A DNA stretch of 45,857 bases, taken from contig UQIQ01000008.1 in the NCBI GenBank assembly GCA_900541185.1, positions 1 to 45,857 on the forward strand, written 5' to 3'. The position numbers and the translations under genes are program-made. The notes under the pieces were generated by a model. The model saw nothing but the letters and a program-made list of their open reading frames with translations, did not search any database and had not been told where the DNA came from. The DNA is from an uncultured Collinsella sp. Its GTDB lineage: Bacteria > Actinomycetota > Coriobacteriia > Coriobacteriales > Coriobacteriaceae. Positions 7,649 to 16,285 of this stretch are shown piece after piece (position 1 is the stretch's first letter; the number at the start of each line of letters is the position of its first letter).

Positions 7649-9169
7649 GTGAGAGAGGAGAGCCCCCGAAGTGATATGAGGAGGCCCGACTCGGACCGTG
7701 CTTCCTCGCTGCGTAGCACGCCGCGTTCCGGACGCGGCGGGCAGACGTTCGGTGAGCGCTATATTGCCGGCGTCCCCGCCCGCATCATGCGCCCCCGTTT
7801 GATATTTATGGCTTGCCTGTTTAGCTTGGTTTGCTTCGGCTTGCTGATGGTGTACTCGGCATCTTCGGTCGAGGCACTGCACGAGAATGGTTCGGCGACG
7901 TTTTTCCTGTTTCGACAAGCCGCGTTTGCCGGAGTTGGCGTGCTGGCTATGGTTGCCATCGTGCGCATCTTGCCGGACAGTTGGTTTGGGGAAGACGTGC
8001 TCAGGATCTTCCTCATGGGCATGATAGGGCTACTGGTTCTGGTGTTCTTTATGGGTAGCGGCAGTCGTGGCGCCACGCGCTGGCTCAACATCGCCGGTAT
8101 TCAGTTCCAGCCGTCTGAGTTTTTAAAGCCGTTCGCCATCGCGTATTCGGCCATCATGCTCGACCGCATCTTTTCGCCCGGCGGCAACATCAACGAGTTT
8201 CTTCGCAACATGGGCGTCTACCTGGGCATTTCGCTCTTTCTGATCTTTGTTCAGCCCGATTTTGGCACCGTTCTGATCATCTTGCTGACCCTCATGTGCA
8301 TGGCGTTGTTTGCGGGATTGGACCCCAAATATATCGTTTGGACGGTCGTTGCCGGCATCGCCGTCATTGCGATCGCCCTTATCGCCGAGCCGTATCGTAT
8401 GACGCGTGTCGAGGTTGCTTGGAATCCTTGGGCAGACGAATATGGTGATGGCTATCAGGCCACACTTGCCATTATGGCGTTTGCCTCGGGCGGCCTGTTC
8501 GGTCGCGGTATCGGTAACTCCACCATGAAGTACTCGTATTTGCCCGAGGCGCATAACGACTACATCTTGGCTATCATCGGCGAGGAAGTTGGCTTTATCG
8601 GAACCGTGCTGTTCTTCTTGGTGTTCGCGATGCTGATCTACTCGGCGTTTCGCATTGCCGAGCAGGCGACCGACCGTCGCGGAGTACTTATGGCATCGGG
8701 TTCCGCGGTCATCCTTGCGGTGCAGTTTTTGATCAACGCGCTGGGCATTCTCAATGTGTTTCCCATGACGGGCAAGCCTCTGCCGTTTATTAGCTACGGC
8801 GGCTCGTCGATTATCGTGTCGCTTATGCTCGCCGGTCTGATCCTGCGCGTTTCGTATGAGAGCGCCCGCCGCGATGAGTACGACCGTCGTCGCGAGAGCT
8901 TTGCCGTTATGGATGAGAGTACCGCCGGCGTGCCCCACGTGCGCGGTGAGCGATCTTCGCGTAACGGTTTTACCGTCCTGGATGGCTCTGCGACCGAGCC
9001 AGCAACCCGTCCGCGTCAGCGAACGGCGCCGCAAGGTCGTCCTCAGCGCCCCAGTCCTCGCAGTGCGGGCGGCGGATATAATCGAATCGATTTGAATTCG
9101 GACCCGTCGGCGCGTTTGCGCACCGATGACCAGGGGCCGCGTGTACGAAGGGATTACCATGACCGATAA
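7649..9169 (+). CDS. ftsW: Septal peptidoglycan glycosyltransferase FtsW
   Basis: SEDS-family membrane glycosyltransferase that polymerises lipid II at the division site with FtsI. The protein has a basic Arg/Ser-rich cytoplasmic N-tail (about 45 residues), about ten hydrophobic helices, the SEDS segments G-A-T-R-W-L-N-I-A-G-I-Q-F-Q-P-S-E, Y-L-P-E-A-H-N-D-Y-I-L-A-I-I-G-E-E and P-L-P-F-I-S-Y-G-G-S-S, and an arginine- and proline-rich C-tail of about 95 residues. The start is uncertain. GTG at 7649 has AGGGG at 7638-7642 with 6-base spacing; TTG at 7643 and ATG at 7676 are in-frame alternatives. The 3' end overlaps murG by 11 bases. RodA is the alternative, but the location beside murD and murG favours FtsW. 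Confidence 0.93.
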   Translation: MREESPRSDMRRPDSDRASSLRSTPRSGRGGQTFGERYIAGVPARIMRPRLIFMACLFSLVCFGLLMVYSASSVEALHENGSATFFLFRQAAFAGVGVLAMVAIVRILPDSWFGEDVLRIFLMGMIGLLVLVFFMGSGSRGATRWLNIAGIQFQPSEFLKPFAIAYSAIMLDRIFSPGGNINEFLRNMGVYLGISLFLIFVQPDFGTVLIILLTLMCMALFAGLDPKYIVWTVVAGIAVIAIALIAEPYRMTRVEVAWNPWADEYGDGYQATLAIMAFASGGLFGRGIGNSTMKYSYLPEAHNDYILAIIGEEVGFIGTVLFFLVFAMLIYSAFRIAEQATDRRGVLMASGSAVILAVQFLINALGILNVFPMTGKPLPFISYGGSSIIVSLMLAGLILRVSYESARRDEYDRRRESFAVMDESTAGVPHVRGERSSRNGFTVLDGSATEPATRPRQRTAPQGRPQRPSPRSAGGGYNRIDLNSDPSARLRTDDQGPRVRRDYHDR

Positions 9170-10274
9170 GATGACCGTTGCTATTGCAGCTGGCGGCACG
9201 GCAGGACATATCAACCCCGCGCTCGCCTTGGCCGAGGAGCTGCGTGACCGCGGTCATCGCGTTGTGTTCGTGGGCCAATCGCGCAAGCTCGAGGGTCGTC
9301 TGGTTCCCGAGGCCGGATTCGATTTTGTGCCCATCACGGTCACGGGTTTCGATCGCTCCCGTCCCTGGACGGCGCTGACCTCGCTGTGGCGCGTCAACAA
9401 GGCGAAGCGCGCGCTTGCCCGTCACTTCTCGAAGGTCGGTAAGCCCGATGCCGCTATCGGCTTTGGTGCTTACGTTGAGGTCCCGCTGCTGGGTTGGTGC
9501 AAGGGCGCCGGCGTTCCGTATCTGCTGCACGAGCAGAACTCTGTTCCGGGTCTGGCCAATAAGATGATGAACTCACATGCCGCCCGCGTGTGCATTTCGG
9601 TACCTGCGGCCCGCGCGGTCTTTGAGCGCGAGGGCGACCCCGACCATGTGCTCATGACGGGCAATCCTGTGCGTCGTTCGGTGATCGAGGGCGATCGCGC
9701 TCGCGGTCGCAAGACGCTCGGTGTGCCCGAGGACGCGACGCTTCTGCTCGTCTTTGGTGGTTCGCTCGGTGCCCAGCATCTCAACGAGCGCGTTGCCTCG
9801 CTCAAGAGTGAGCTGCTGACCCGCGAGAATCTCTACATTTTGCATTCGACGGGTGCCGACGGCTTTGAGGAGACCGAGCGCGCTTTGGCGCTGACGCCCG
9901 AGGAGGCGAAGCGCTATCGAGTCCAGCCCTACATCGACAACATGGGCGATATGCTGGCTGCGGCCGATTTGGTGCTCTCGCGTTCCGGTGCCTCGAGCGT
10001 GGCCGAGATCGCCGCGCTTGCCGTGCCCTCGGTACTCGTGCCGTATCCGCACGCCACGGCCGACCACCAGACCACGAATGCGCGCTACCTGGTCGATGCC
10101 GGTGCCGGCATGCTTTGCGCCGATGCCGATATCGATGCCCCTGCCTTTGCCGACGAGCTTCTGCACCTGATCGATGACGCTGCGGCGCGTGATGCCATGC
10201 GTCAGGCGGCGCGTGGCTTGGCCCAGGACCGTGCCGCCGCGCTTTTGGCCGACGCGGTAGAGGGATTGCGTTAG
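9159..10274 (+). CDS. murG: Undecaprenyldiphospho-muramoylpentapeptide beta-N-acetylglucosaminyltransferase MurG
   Basis: Peripheral membrane GT28 glycosyltransferase that adds GlcNAc to lipid I, giving lipid II. The 371 residues carry the N-terminal glycine loop A-A-G-G-T-A-G-H-I-N-P-A (G12-H17), the second-domain glycine loop F-G-G-S-L-G-A-Q-H-L-N, and the UDP-GlcNAc-binding block S-R-S-G-A-S-S-V-A-E-I-A followed by P-Y-P-H-A-T-A-D-H-Q-T-T-N-A. The start at 9159 is preferred because AAGGG (9148-9152) lies 6 bases upstream; the longer frame from 9126 adds an unconserved leader. The gene overlaps the end of ftsW. Confidence 0.97.
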   Translation: MTDKMTVAIAAGGTAGHINPALALAEELRDRGHRVVFVGQSRKLEGRLVPEAGFDFVPITVTGFDRSRPWTALTSLWRVNKAKRALARHFSKVGKPDAAIGFGAYVEVPLLGWCKGAGVPYLLHEQNSVPGLANKMMNSHAARVCISVPAARAVFEREGDPDHVLMTGNPVRRSVIEGDRARGRKTLGVPEDATLLLVFGGSLGAQHLNERVASLKSELLTRENLYILHSTGADGFEETERALALTPEEAKRYRVQPYIDNMGDMLAAADLVLSRSGASSVAEIAALAVPSVLVPYPHATADHQTTNARYLVDAGAGMLCADADIDAPAFADELLHLIDDAAARDAMRQAARGLAQDRAAALLADAVEGLR

Positions 10275-10371
10275 TTAGACGGGATATCACCGGTCGCCCT
10301 CGCGCGGATGCGGTAGGTGCGGTACAGTTAACGGGTTACAGGCAGTGTTTACGCAAGGAGTACACGAGCAC

Positions 10372-11790
10372 ATGGCTGATTCCCAGACTGCAACCTCCGC
10401 GCCCGAGTTCAAGAGCGCCCACTTTATCGGTATCGGTGGCGCCGGCATGAGCGGCATCGCCCTCGTCCTGCACGAGCGCGGTTATACCGTTACCGGCTCC
10501 GACCTTAAGACGTCGCGCTATATTCGCCAGCTTACCCGCGCCGGCGTGAAGGTCCACGTGGGCCACGAGGCTGCGACGATCGACGAGGTCAAGCCCGACG
10601 TGGTCGTGGTCTCCACTGCAATTCCCGAGTCCAACCCCGAGCTCGTGCGTGCCCGCGAGCTCGGTATTCCCGTGTGGCCCCGTGCCAAGATGCTCTCGGC
10701 TCTGGGCCACGGCTACACCACCGTCGCCGTTGCCGGCACGCACGGCAAGACCACGACGTCTTCGATGTGCGCCACGATGCTCGATCGCATGGGTCTGGAC
10801 CCCAGCTTTTTGATCGGCGGCATCGTCGAGGGCTACGACACCAACGGCAAGAACGGCTCGGGTGACTACTTTGTCGCCGAGGCCGACGAGTCCGATAGCT
10901 CGTTCCTGTTCCTGAACCCCAACGTGGTCATCGTGACCAACGTCGAGGCCGACCATCTCGATCACTACTCGGGCATCGAGGAGATCGAGGCCACCTTTGC
11001 CAAGTTTATGGGTCTGGTGGGCGAGGACGGCACCGTCATTGTTTGCGGCGAGGACCCGCATCTGGTCGAGCTCGCCAAGTCGACGGGCCGTCATGTGCTT
11101 TCCTATGGCTTTGCCGAGAACAACGACATCGTCTGCGTACATCCGGATGTCAAGGGCATCCAGAGCGACTTTATCGTTCGCTTTGAGGACGGCACCGAGC
11201 ACGCTGTCGAGATCAAGAGCAACCCCGGTCGTCACAACATGCTCAACGCCACGGCCGTCTTGACCGTCGCCCATGTCCTTGGCCTCGATATCGACGCCGC
11301 CGCTAAGGCACTTTCGAGTTTTGAGGGCGTCCGCCGTCGCTTTACCCACGTGGGCGATATCGACGGCATCACGGTGGTTGACGATTACGGCCATCATCCC
11401 ACCGAGATCAAGGCGACGCTCGCTGCTGCCTCTTCGCTGGGCTACAAACATGTCGACGTCGTGTTCCAGCCGCACCGCTATTCGCGCCTGCAGGCTCTGT
11501 GCGATGACTTTGCCGATGCCTTTGCCAACGCCGATAAGCTGCTGCTGATCGATGTGTTCTCCGCCGGCGAGATGCCGATTCCGGGCGTTACCTCCAAGAT
11601 GCTCGCAGATACCGTTCGCGCCAAGCACCCCGGCAAGGAGGTCGTGTACTGCTCCAGCCGTCTTGAGCTCAACCAGGAGCTTGAGAAACTCGTGGGCGAG
11701 GGCGACCTGCTGCTCACCATGGGTGCCGGCGACGTTACGACCGTCGGCCCCGAGTTCATCGAGTATCTGACTGCCAAGAAAGACGCTTAA
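10372..11790 (+). CDS. murC: UDP-N-acetylmuramate--L-alanine ligase MurC
   Basis: Cytoplasmic ATP-dependent ligase that adds L-Ala to UDP-MurNAc, the first peptide step. The 472 residues have the MurC Rossmann motif F-I-G-I-G-G-A-G-M-S-G near residue 18, the P-loop A-G-T-H-G-K-T-T-T-S-S, A-E-A-D-E-S-D-S-S-F (MurC-specific), N-V-E-A-D-H-L-D-H-Y, R-R-F, D-D-Y-G-H-H-P-T-E and F-Q-P-H-R-Y-S-R. The chosen ATG has AAGGAG at 10355-10360; a GTG at 10345 in frame would put the ribosome binding site inside the gene and is less likely. About 100 bases separate it from murG, the largest break within the mur genes here. Confidence 0.97.
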   Translation: MADSQTATSAPEFKSAHFIGIGGAGMSGIALVLHERGYTVTGSDLKTSRYIRQLTRAGVKVHVGHEAATIDEVKPDVVVVSTAIPESNPELVRARELGIPVWPRAKMLSALGHGYTTVAVAGTHGKTTTSSMCATMLDRMGLDPSFLIGGIVEGYDTNGKNGSGDYFVAEADESDSSFLFLNPNVVIVTNVEADHLDHYSGIEEIEATFAKFMGLVGEDGTVIVCGEDPHLVELAKSTGRHVLSYGFAENNDIVCVHPDVKGIQSDFIVRFEDGTEHAVEIKSNPGRHNMLNATAVLTVAHVLGLDIDAAAKALSSFEGVRRRFTHVGDIDGITVVDDYGHHPTEIKATLAAASSLGYKHVDVVFQPHRYSRLQALCDDFADAFANADKLLLIDVFSAGEMPIPGVTSKMLADTVRAKHPGKEVVYCSSRLELNQELEKLVGEGDLLLTMGAGDVTTVGPEFIEYLTAKKDA

Positions 11791-11795
11791 CCTCT

Positions 11796-12707
11796 ATGGG
11801 TCTCTTTAACGCCGTCATGGCGCTTTCGGGCATGATCGACACGGACGTGGTCGAGGACGAACGTCTTGCACGCCATACAAGCTATCGTATCGGTGGCAAG
11901 GCCGACCTCTTTGTGACGTGCCATAGCTACCATGCCCTGCGTCGCGCCGTGGCGGTGCTCGACCGCGAGCAGGTGCCGTGGGTGATTATCGGCAAGGGGT
12001 CCAATCTGCTTGTTGCCGATGCCGGTTATCGCGGCGCCGTTATTTCGCTGGGACGTGAGTTTCAGCGCACGGTTGTTGCCGAGGACGGCTGCACGCTGAC
12101 CGTTGGTGCGGGCGTGATGTTCGCGCGTTTGGTCAACGACGCCTTGTCGCGCGGGCTTTCGGGCCTTGAGTTCGCGGTCGGTATTCCCGGTTCGGTCGGC
12201 GGCGCCGTGTCCATGAACGCAGGTACGCGGACCGAGTGGATCGGCTCTCTTATCGAGGACGTGGTCACGTTTGATCCGGCGTCCGGTATTAAGCACTATG
12301 CAGGGTCCGAGATCGCTTGGGGGTATCGCGAGTGCAGCTTGCCGCGTAACGAGATTATTCTCGAGTGCGTGCTCAAGCTCAAACCCGCGTCCAAAGCCGA
12401 CATTCGCGAGCGTATGGAGCGGTACCTGACGCGCCGCAAGCGCACGCAGCCCATGGGCCGTGCATCCTGCGGATCGGTCTTTCGCAACCCGCCCGACGCA
12501 AGCGTGGGCAAGTTGATTGAGGATTGTGGATTAAAGGGTTTTTCGGTTGGCGGTGCGGAAGTTTCGCCCGTACACGCTAATTTTATCGTTAATAACGGAA
12601 CCGCCTCGGCCGATGACGTGGCCGCGGTTATCAGGCATGTGCACGGAAAGGTGAGGGAGGCGTATGGCATCGAGCTCAGACCGGAAGTTAAATTCCTCGG
12701 CTTCTAG
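11796..12707 (+). CDS. murB: UDP-N-acetylenolpyruvoylglucosamine reductase MurB
   Basis: FAD-dependent cytoplasmic enzyme that reduces UDP-GlcNAc-enolpyruvate to UDP-MurNAc with NADPH. The 303 residues include the opening H-T-S-Y-R-I-G-G-K-A-D-L-F, the FAD-binding G-K-G-S-N-L-L-V-A-D, G-L-E-F-A-V-G-I-P-G-S-V-G-G-A-V-S-M-N-A-G, and the catalytic-serine segment S-C-G-S-V-F-R-N-P followed by L-I-E-D-C-G-L-K-G. This S-C-G-S-V-F-R-N-P pattern and the length are typical of type II MurB. It follows murC by 5 bases, and its 3' end overlaps ftsQ by 44 bases in another frame. Confidence 0.97.
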   Translation: MGLFNAVMALSGMIDTDVVEDERLARHTSYRIGGKADLFVTCHSYHALRRAVAVLDREQVPWVIIGKGSNLLVADAGYRGAVISLGREFQRTVVAEDGCTLTVGAGVMFARLVNDALSRGLSGLEFAVGIPGSVGGAVSMNAGTRTEWIGSLIEDVVTFDPASGIKHYAGSEIAWGYRECSLPRNEIILECVLKLKPASKADIRERMERYLTRRKRTQPMGRASCGSVFRNPPDASVGKLIEDCGLKGFSVGGAEVSPVHANFIVNNGTASADDVAAVIRHVHGKVREAYGIELRPEVKFLGF

Positions 12708-13920
12708 AGCATCGAAACCAACCTTCCGCCGCGCCGGAGGGCGTTCCGGCGCGCCTGCCAAACCTCAACGCAATACCGTCGCGCATTCTAAGTCTGTCGG
12801 GCATGCTCGACAGACCAGTCGTCCGGTCGTCGGCTCGCCGCTCGGTAATCGTCCGGCCGCAAAAAAGTCCTCGCGTCCCTCGGTGACGTCAAAGCCTGTT
12901 ATGGGCGCCAAACCTGCCCGTCCCATGGCAACTCCTAAGCCCTCGACGGGAACTAAAGCGCCGCGTCCAGGTCGCACGCTGGGCGCATCGAAACCGCGCT
13001 CGCTGACATCGGTGCCGGCTACCGCCAAGAAGCCTTCGGGTAAAAAAAGCGTCAACCCGTTGTCTTCACTTGGGGCGATGGTAAATAAAACATCAGACGC
13101 CGCTTCTGTCGTTACAGGCAAAGGCAAAATCGTTGGCGGCGTTCTGGCCGTCTTGGCCGTGCTCGTCGTCGTTGCCATCGTGGTGATTAACTCTGGATTG
13201 TTTACCGCCACTGATATTCAGATTCAAGGCAGCGAGCATGTGACGAAGCACGATGCTATCCAGCTGATCGATTTGCCCGAGGGAACGTCGCTTTTTAACG
13301 TCGATCCCGACCAGATTACCGAGGACCTCAAGCAGAACCCGTGGGTCTCGGGCGTAGATGTCCAGCGTCAGTTCCCGCATACGCTCATCATTACGCCGAT
13401 GGAGCGCAAGGTCATCGCAATTGCCTATATCAGCTCCGATGACCTTGCCTGGGCCATCGGGGATGATGACACCTGGATCGCCCCGCTGTCGACGTCGGTC
13501 GAAGTGGATGACCAGGGCAACGTCATCACGACGGGGCAGGGCTCAAATACCCTGACCGGCATTGATGCCGCGCTGGCGCTCGCTAAGCACTATGGCGCGG
13601 TGTTGTTGACTGATGTCTCGGCGGATGTCGCTCCGGTTTCCGGCCAGGCGGTGAGCTCCAAGGCCGTTAAGGCTGGCTTGGATTATGTGCGTGGTTTTTC
13701 GAGCGAGTTCTTGGGACAAGTCAAGGATATTTCCACGCCTTCGGTCGAAGCCATCTCGGCAAACCTCAATAACGGCATTGAGGTGTCGCTGGGCGATTCG
13801 GACGATATCGTCAAGAAGGAACGCGTAGTCACCAAGTTGCTTTCGCAGGTAGAGGGCGTAACGTATATCAATGTGCGCTCTCCGGGTAACTACACATTTA
13901 GGAATGCTCCGACCTCGTAG
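12664..13920 (+). CDS. ftsQ: Cell division protein FtsQ/DivIB
   Basis: Bitopic divisome protein that links FtsL/FtsB to the septal synthase. It has an unusually long cytoplasmic tail (about 155 residues) rich in Lys, Pro, Ser and Arg with repeated K-P motifs, one transmembrane helix (about 157-179, G-G-V-L-A-V-L-A-V-L-V-V-V-A-I), a POTRA-like domain (F-T-A-T-D-I-Q-I-Q-G-S-E-H-V-T) and the FtsQ beta domain to residue 418. The ATG lies inside murB; GGAGG is at 12656-12660 with only 3 bases of spacing, so initiation may depend on coupling with murB. ftsZ follows after 199 bases; no ftsA is present between them, as is usual in Actinobacteria. Confidence 0.88.
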   Translation: MASSSDRKLNSSASRASKPTFRRAGGRSGAPAKPQRNTVAHSKSVGHARQTSRPVVGSPLGNRPAAKKSSRPSVTSKPVMGAKPARPMATPKPSTGTKAPRPGRTLGASKPRSLTSVPATAKKPSGKKSVNPLSSLGAMVNKTSDAASVVTGKGKIVGGVLAVLAVLVVVAIVVINSGLFTATDIQIQGSEHVTKHDAIQLIDLPEGTSLFNVDPDQITEDLKQNPWVSGVDVQRQFPHTLIITPMERKVIAIAYISSDDLAWAIGDDDTWIAPLSTSVEVDDQGNVITTGQGSNTLTGIDAALALAKHYGAVLLTDVSADVAPVSGQAVSSKAVKAGLDYVRGFSSEFLGQVKDISTPSVEAISANLNNGIEVSLGDSDDIVKKERVVTKLLSQVEGVTYINVRSPGNYTFRNAPTS

Positions 13921-14119
13921 CGCTGGTTGATGCTTTGTTGAGGGGCCATACCACGCCGTTTATCTGGTTTGTTTGGTTTTCACGGTCAATTATTTGACTG
14001 ATACGTTCATAATGTGCAACCATAATACGGTTTACCTTTGCATTTACTTTCAACCTGAAGGTTAATGTGCGCAGGGGTCGACCCATGCTATGGCTATAAC
14101 CTTTGTTCGGAGGACCGAC
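13921..14119 (+). promoter_or_regulatory. ftsQ-ftsZ intergenic region, probable ftsZ promoter
   Basis: This is the widest gap in the dcw block and is AT-richer than its surroundings. It contains TTGACT (13994-13999) and two CATAAT hexamers (14008-14013 and 14021-14026). The spacing from TTGACT to them is 8 or 21 bases, not the optimal 17, so no single sigma-70 promoter can be named. A short dyad, AACCTGAAGGTT (14052-14063), lies between these boxes and the ftsZ ribosome binding site (GGAGG, 14109-14113). A dedicated ftsZ promoter here is an inference from composition and position. Confidence 0.4.
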
Positions 14120-15274
14120 ATGCACGAGACAGAGATCAACAACTACCTTGCCGTCATTAAGGTGGTCGGCGTCGGCGGCGGCGGTACCAACGCGGTCAAT
14201 CGAATGATCGAAGAGGGCATCCGCGGCGTCGAGTTTGTTGCCATCAACACCGATGCTCAGGCGCTCGCGATCTCTGATGCCGATATCAAGGTGCACATCG
14301 GCACCGACCTTACCCGCGGCCTGGGCGCCGGCGCCAACCCCGAGGTTGGCCGCAAGGCTGCCGATGAGTCCCGCGACGACATTGCCGAGGCGCTCGCTGG
14401 CGCCGACATGGTGTTCATTACCTGCGGCGAGGGCGGTGGCACCGGTACCGGCGCTGCTCCCATCGTTGCCGATATCGCGATGAACGAGGTCGGTGCGCTG
14501 ACCGTCGCCGTCGTGACCAAGCCCTTCACCTTCGAGGGCCGCAAGCGCAAGAAGAGCGCCGAGGAGGGCATTAAGACCCTCTCCGATTGCGTCGACACCA
14601 TGATTGTCATCCCTAACGATAAGCTGCTCGACATCGCCGAGAAGAAGACCACCATGCTCGAGGCCTTCGCGATTGCCGATGGCGTCCTTTCCCAGGGCAC
14701 CCAGGGCATCACCGACCTCATCACCGTCCCCGGTATCATCAACCTGGACTTCGCCGATGTTAAGACCATCATGAAGCAGGCCGGTACCGCCATGATGGGT
14801 ATCGGTACCTCTTCTGGGGATACCCGTGCCGTCGACGCAGCCCAGCAGGCCATCTCCAGCCCGCTGCTCGAGAGCTCCATCGATGGCGCCACGCGCGTGC
14901 TGCTCTCCATCGCCGGTTCCAAGGACCTGGGCATCCAGGAGATCAGCGACGCCGCCGACGTTGTCGCCAACGCCGTCGACCCCGAGGCCAACATCATCTT
15001 CGGTACCGTTGTCGACGAGTCCCTGGGCGATCAAGTGCGTATCACCGTCATCGCTACGGGCTTCTCCGACTCCAACGTCAACCGTCAGGACGAGCTCTTT
15101 GCCGCTCAGCAGTCTCAGAGCAAGGCCGCTGCCTCCGCTGAGCCGCAGCGCACCGCTCCGGCCACCAGCCCGGCTCAGGCCGCTCCGACCCGCAACGTCG
15201 GTGGCACCGAGCTTCCTAACTTCGGCAACGATCAGTTCGAGCTTCCCGATTTCCTGAAGCGCGGTAGCTTCTAA
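14120..15274 (+). CDS. ftsZ: Cell division protein FtsZ
   Basis: Tubulin-like GTPase that polymerises into the Z-ring at midcell. The 384 residues include the N-terminal I-K-V-V-G-V-G-G-G-G-T-N-A-V-N-R-M, the tubulin signature G-G-G-T-G-T-G (G105-G111), the T7-type loop with N-L-D-F-A-D-V, and a flexible Ala/Pro/Gln-rich linker. The conserved C-terminal peptide, E-L-P-D-F-L-K-R near the end, is the docking site for SepF and other tethers. The ATG at 14120 has GGAGG 6 bases upstream, clearly better than the ATG at 14090. A strong terminator follows. Confidence 0.98.
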   Translation: MHETEINNYLAVIKVVGVGGGGTNAVNRMIEEGIRGVEFVAINTDAQALAISDADIKVHIGTDLTRGLGAGANPEVGRKAADESRDDIAEALAGADMVFITCGEGGGTGTGAAPIVADIAMNEVGALTVAVVTKPFTFEGRKRKKSAEEGIKTLSDCVDTMIVIPNDKLLDIAEKKTTMLEAFAIADGVLSQGTQGITDLITVPGIINLDFADVKTIMKQAGTAMMGIGTSSGDTRAVDAAQQAISSPLLESSIDGATRVLLSIAGSKDLGIQEISDAADVVANAVDPEANIIFGTVVDESLGDQVRITVIATGFSDSNVNRQDELFAAQQSQSKAAASAEPQRTAPATSPAQAAPTRNVGGTELPNFGNDQFELPDFLKRGSF

Positions 15275-15299
15275 GTCGTTCTTTGCATTGTTGTGCACA

Positions 15300-15331
15300 G
15301 GGGCGTGTCCGTATGGACGCGCCCTTTTTAT
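15300..15331 (+). terminator. Rho-independent terminator after ftsZ
   Basis: GGGCGTGTCC (15301-15310), a 4-base loop GTAT, and GGACGCGCCC (15315-15324) form a 10-bp stem with one G-U pair, followed at once by TTTTT. This closes the ftsZ transcript and separates it from pgeF-pst. Confidence 0.9.
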
Positions 15332-15484
15332 TTCGACTTTGTAAACTAGAACCTCCAATCTCCTTACGTTCCCTTTACGATTGCCTCCAGCGCAGCAGGT
15401 ATCCTTTTAGAGAAGTATGACAGCCGTATAAACGCGGGCTGTAGCGGCGATGCCGCGGTACTTGTGTTATTAGGAGGCTTTAGT

Positions 15485-16285
15485 ATGGCAGCACGTGCGG
15501 ACAAAGTTTCGCGTGTCGACCATGATGGAGTTACGTTGGTGGAGGGCGCGACATCCGATGTTCGCTTTGCCTTCACCGAGCGCGCCGGTGGCGTTTCCGA
15601 AGATGCGTACTCCTCACTCAACTTGGGCTCGCATGTTGGCGATGACCCCTTTGCTGTTCAAGAAAATCGTCGTCGCGCGCTCGAGGCTATGGGTGCCGCC
15701 GAGTGCGAGCACAACCTGCTCATTCCCAATCAGGTCCATGGTGACCATATCGTTGCGGTGGCCTCGAACGGCGCCGATGACCTTGAGGACGTCCGCGAGC
15801 AGATTGCCGAGGGCTGCGATGCCATCGTCTGTACGGCGCGTAACGTGCCCGTGCTGCTCTGCTTTGCCGACTGCGTTCCCGTGGTGCTGGTGGCCCCTGG
15901 CGGATTTGCCGTGGTGCACTCCGGTTGGAAGGGCACGATTGCACGTATTTCTGCCAAGGCGTGCCAGGCGCTTTGCGATGCTGCCGGCTGCGATGCGAGC
16001 GACGTTTCCGCCTATATCGGCCCCCATATCTTGGGTGACGAATATGAGGTATCCCAGGAACTCATGGATCGCTTTGCCGCCGAGTTCTCGTGCATCGATG
16101 CGAGTACCTCTCGCATGCTCGATCTTTCCGCTGCCATTCGCGAGGCGCTGGTAGATGTCGGTGTCGACACGGATAATATCGTGGATACCCAGCTTTCGAC
16201 CGTGCGTCAGAACGACCGCTTTTATTCCTACCGTAACGAGGACGGCACTTGTGGGCGCCATGCTGCGATCGGCGTGATGCTATGA
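15485..16285 (+). CDS. pgeF: Peptidoglycan editing factor PgeF (laccase-domain/YfiH family)
   Basis: PgeF/YfiH proteins (formerly polyphenol oxidase or multicopper oxidase family) remove wrongly incorporated L-Ser from UDP-MurNAc-dipeptide in E. coli; members also show purine nucleoside activities. The 266 residues contain the family's metal-ligand motifs: N-Q-V-H-G-D-H, F-A-D-C-V-P-V and V-V-H-S-G-W-K-G-T. AGGAGG (15472-15477) with 7-base spacing selects this start. Actinobacterial and firmicute genomes often place this gene right after ftsZ and before yggS. Here the stop codon overlaps the start of pstS (ATGA), which ties it to the phosphate operon instead. Confidence 0.9.
   Translation: MAARADKVSRVDHDGVTLVEGATSDVRFAFTERAGGVSEDAYSSLNLGSHVGDDPFAVQENRRRALEAMGAAECEHNLLIPNQVHGDHIVAVASNGADDLEDVREQIAEGCDAIVCTARNVPVLLCFADCVPVVLVAPGGFAVVHSGWKGTIARISAKACQALCDAAGCDASDVSAYIGPHILGDEYEVSQELMDRFAAEFSCIDASTSRMLDLSAAIREALVDVGVDTDNIVDTQLSTVRQNDRFYSYRNEDGTCGRHAAIGVML

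Noticed and set aside
14090..14119. Longer ftsZ start at ATG 14090
   Set aside because: It would encode ten unconserved residues and swallow the strong GGAGG site that serves ATG 14120.
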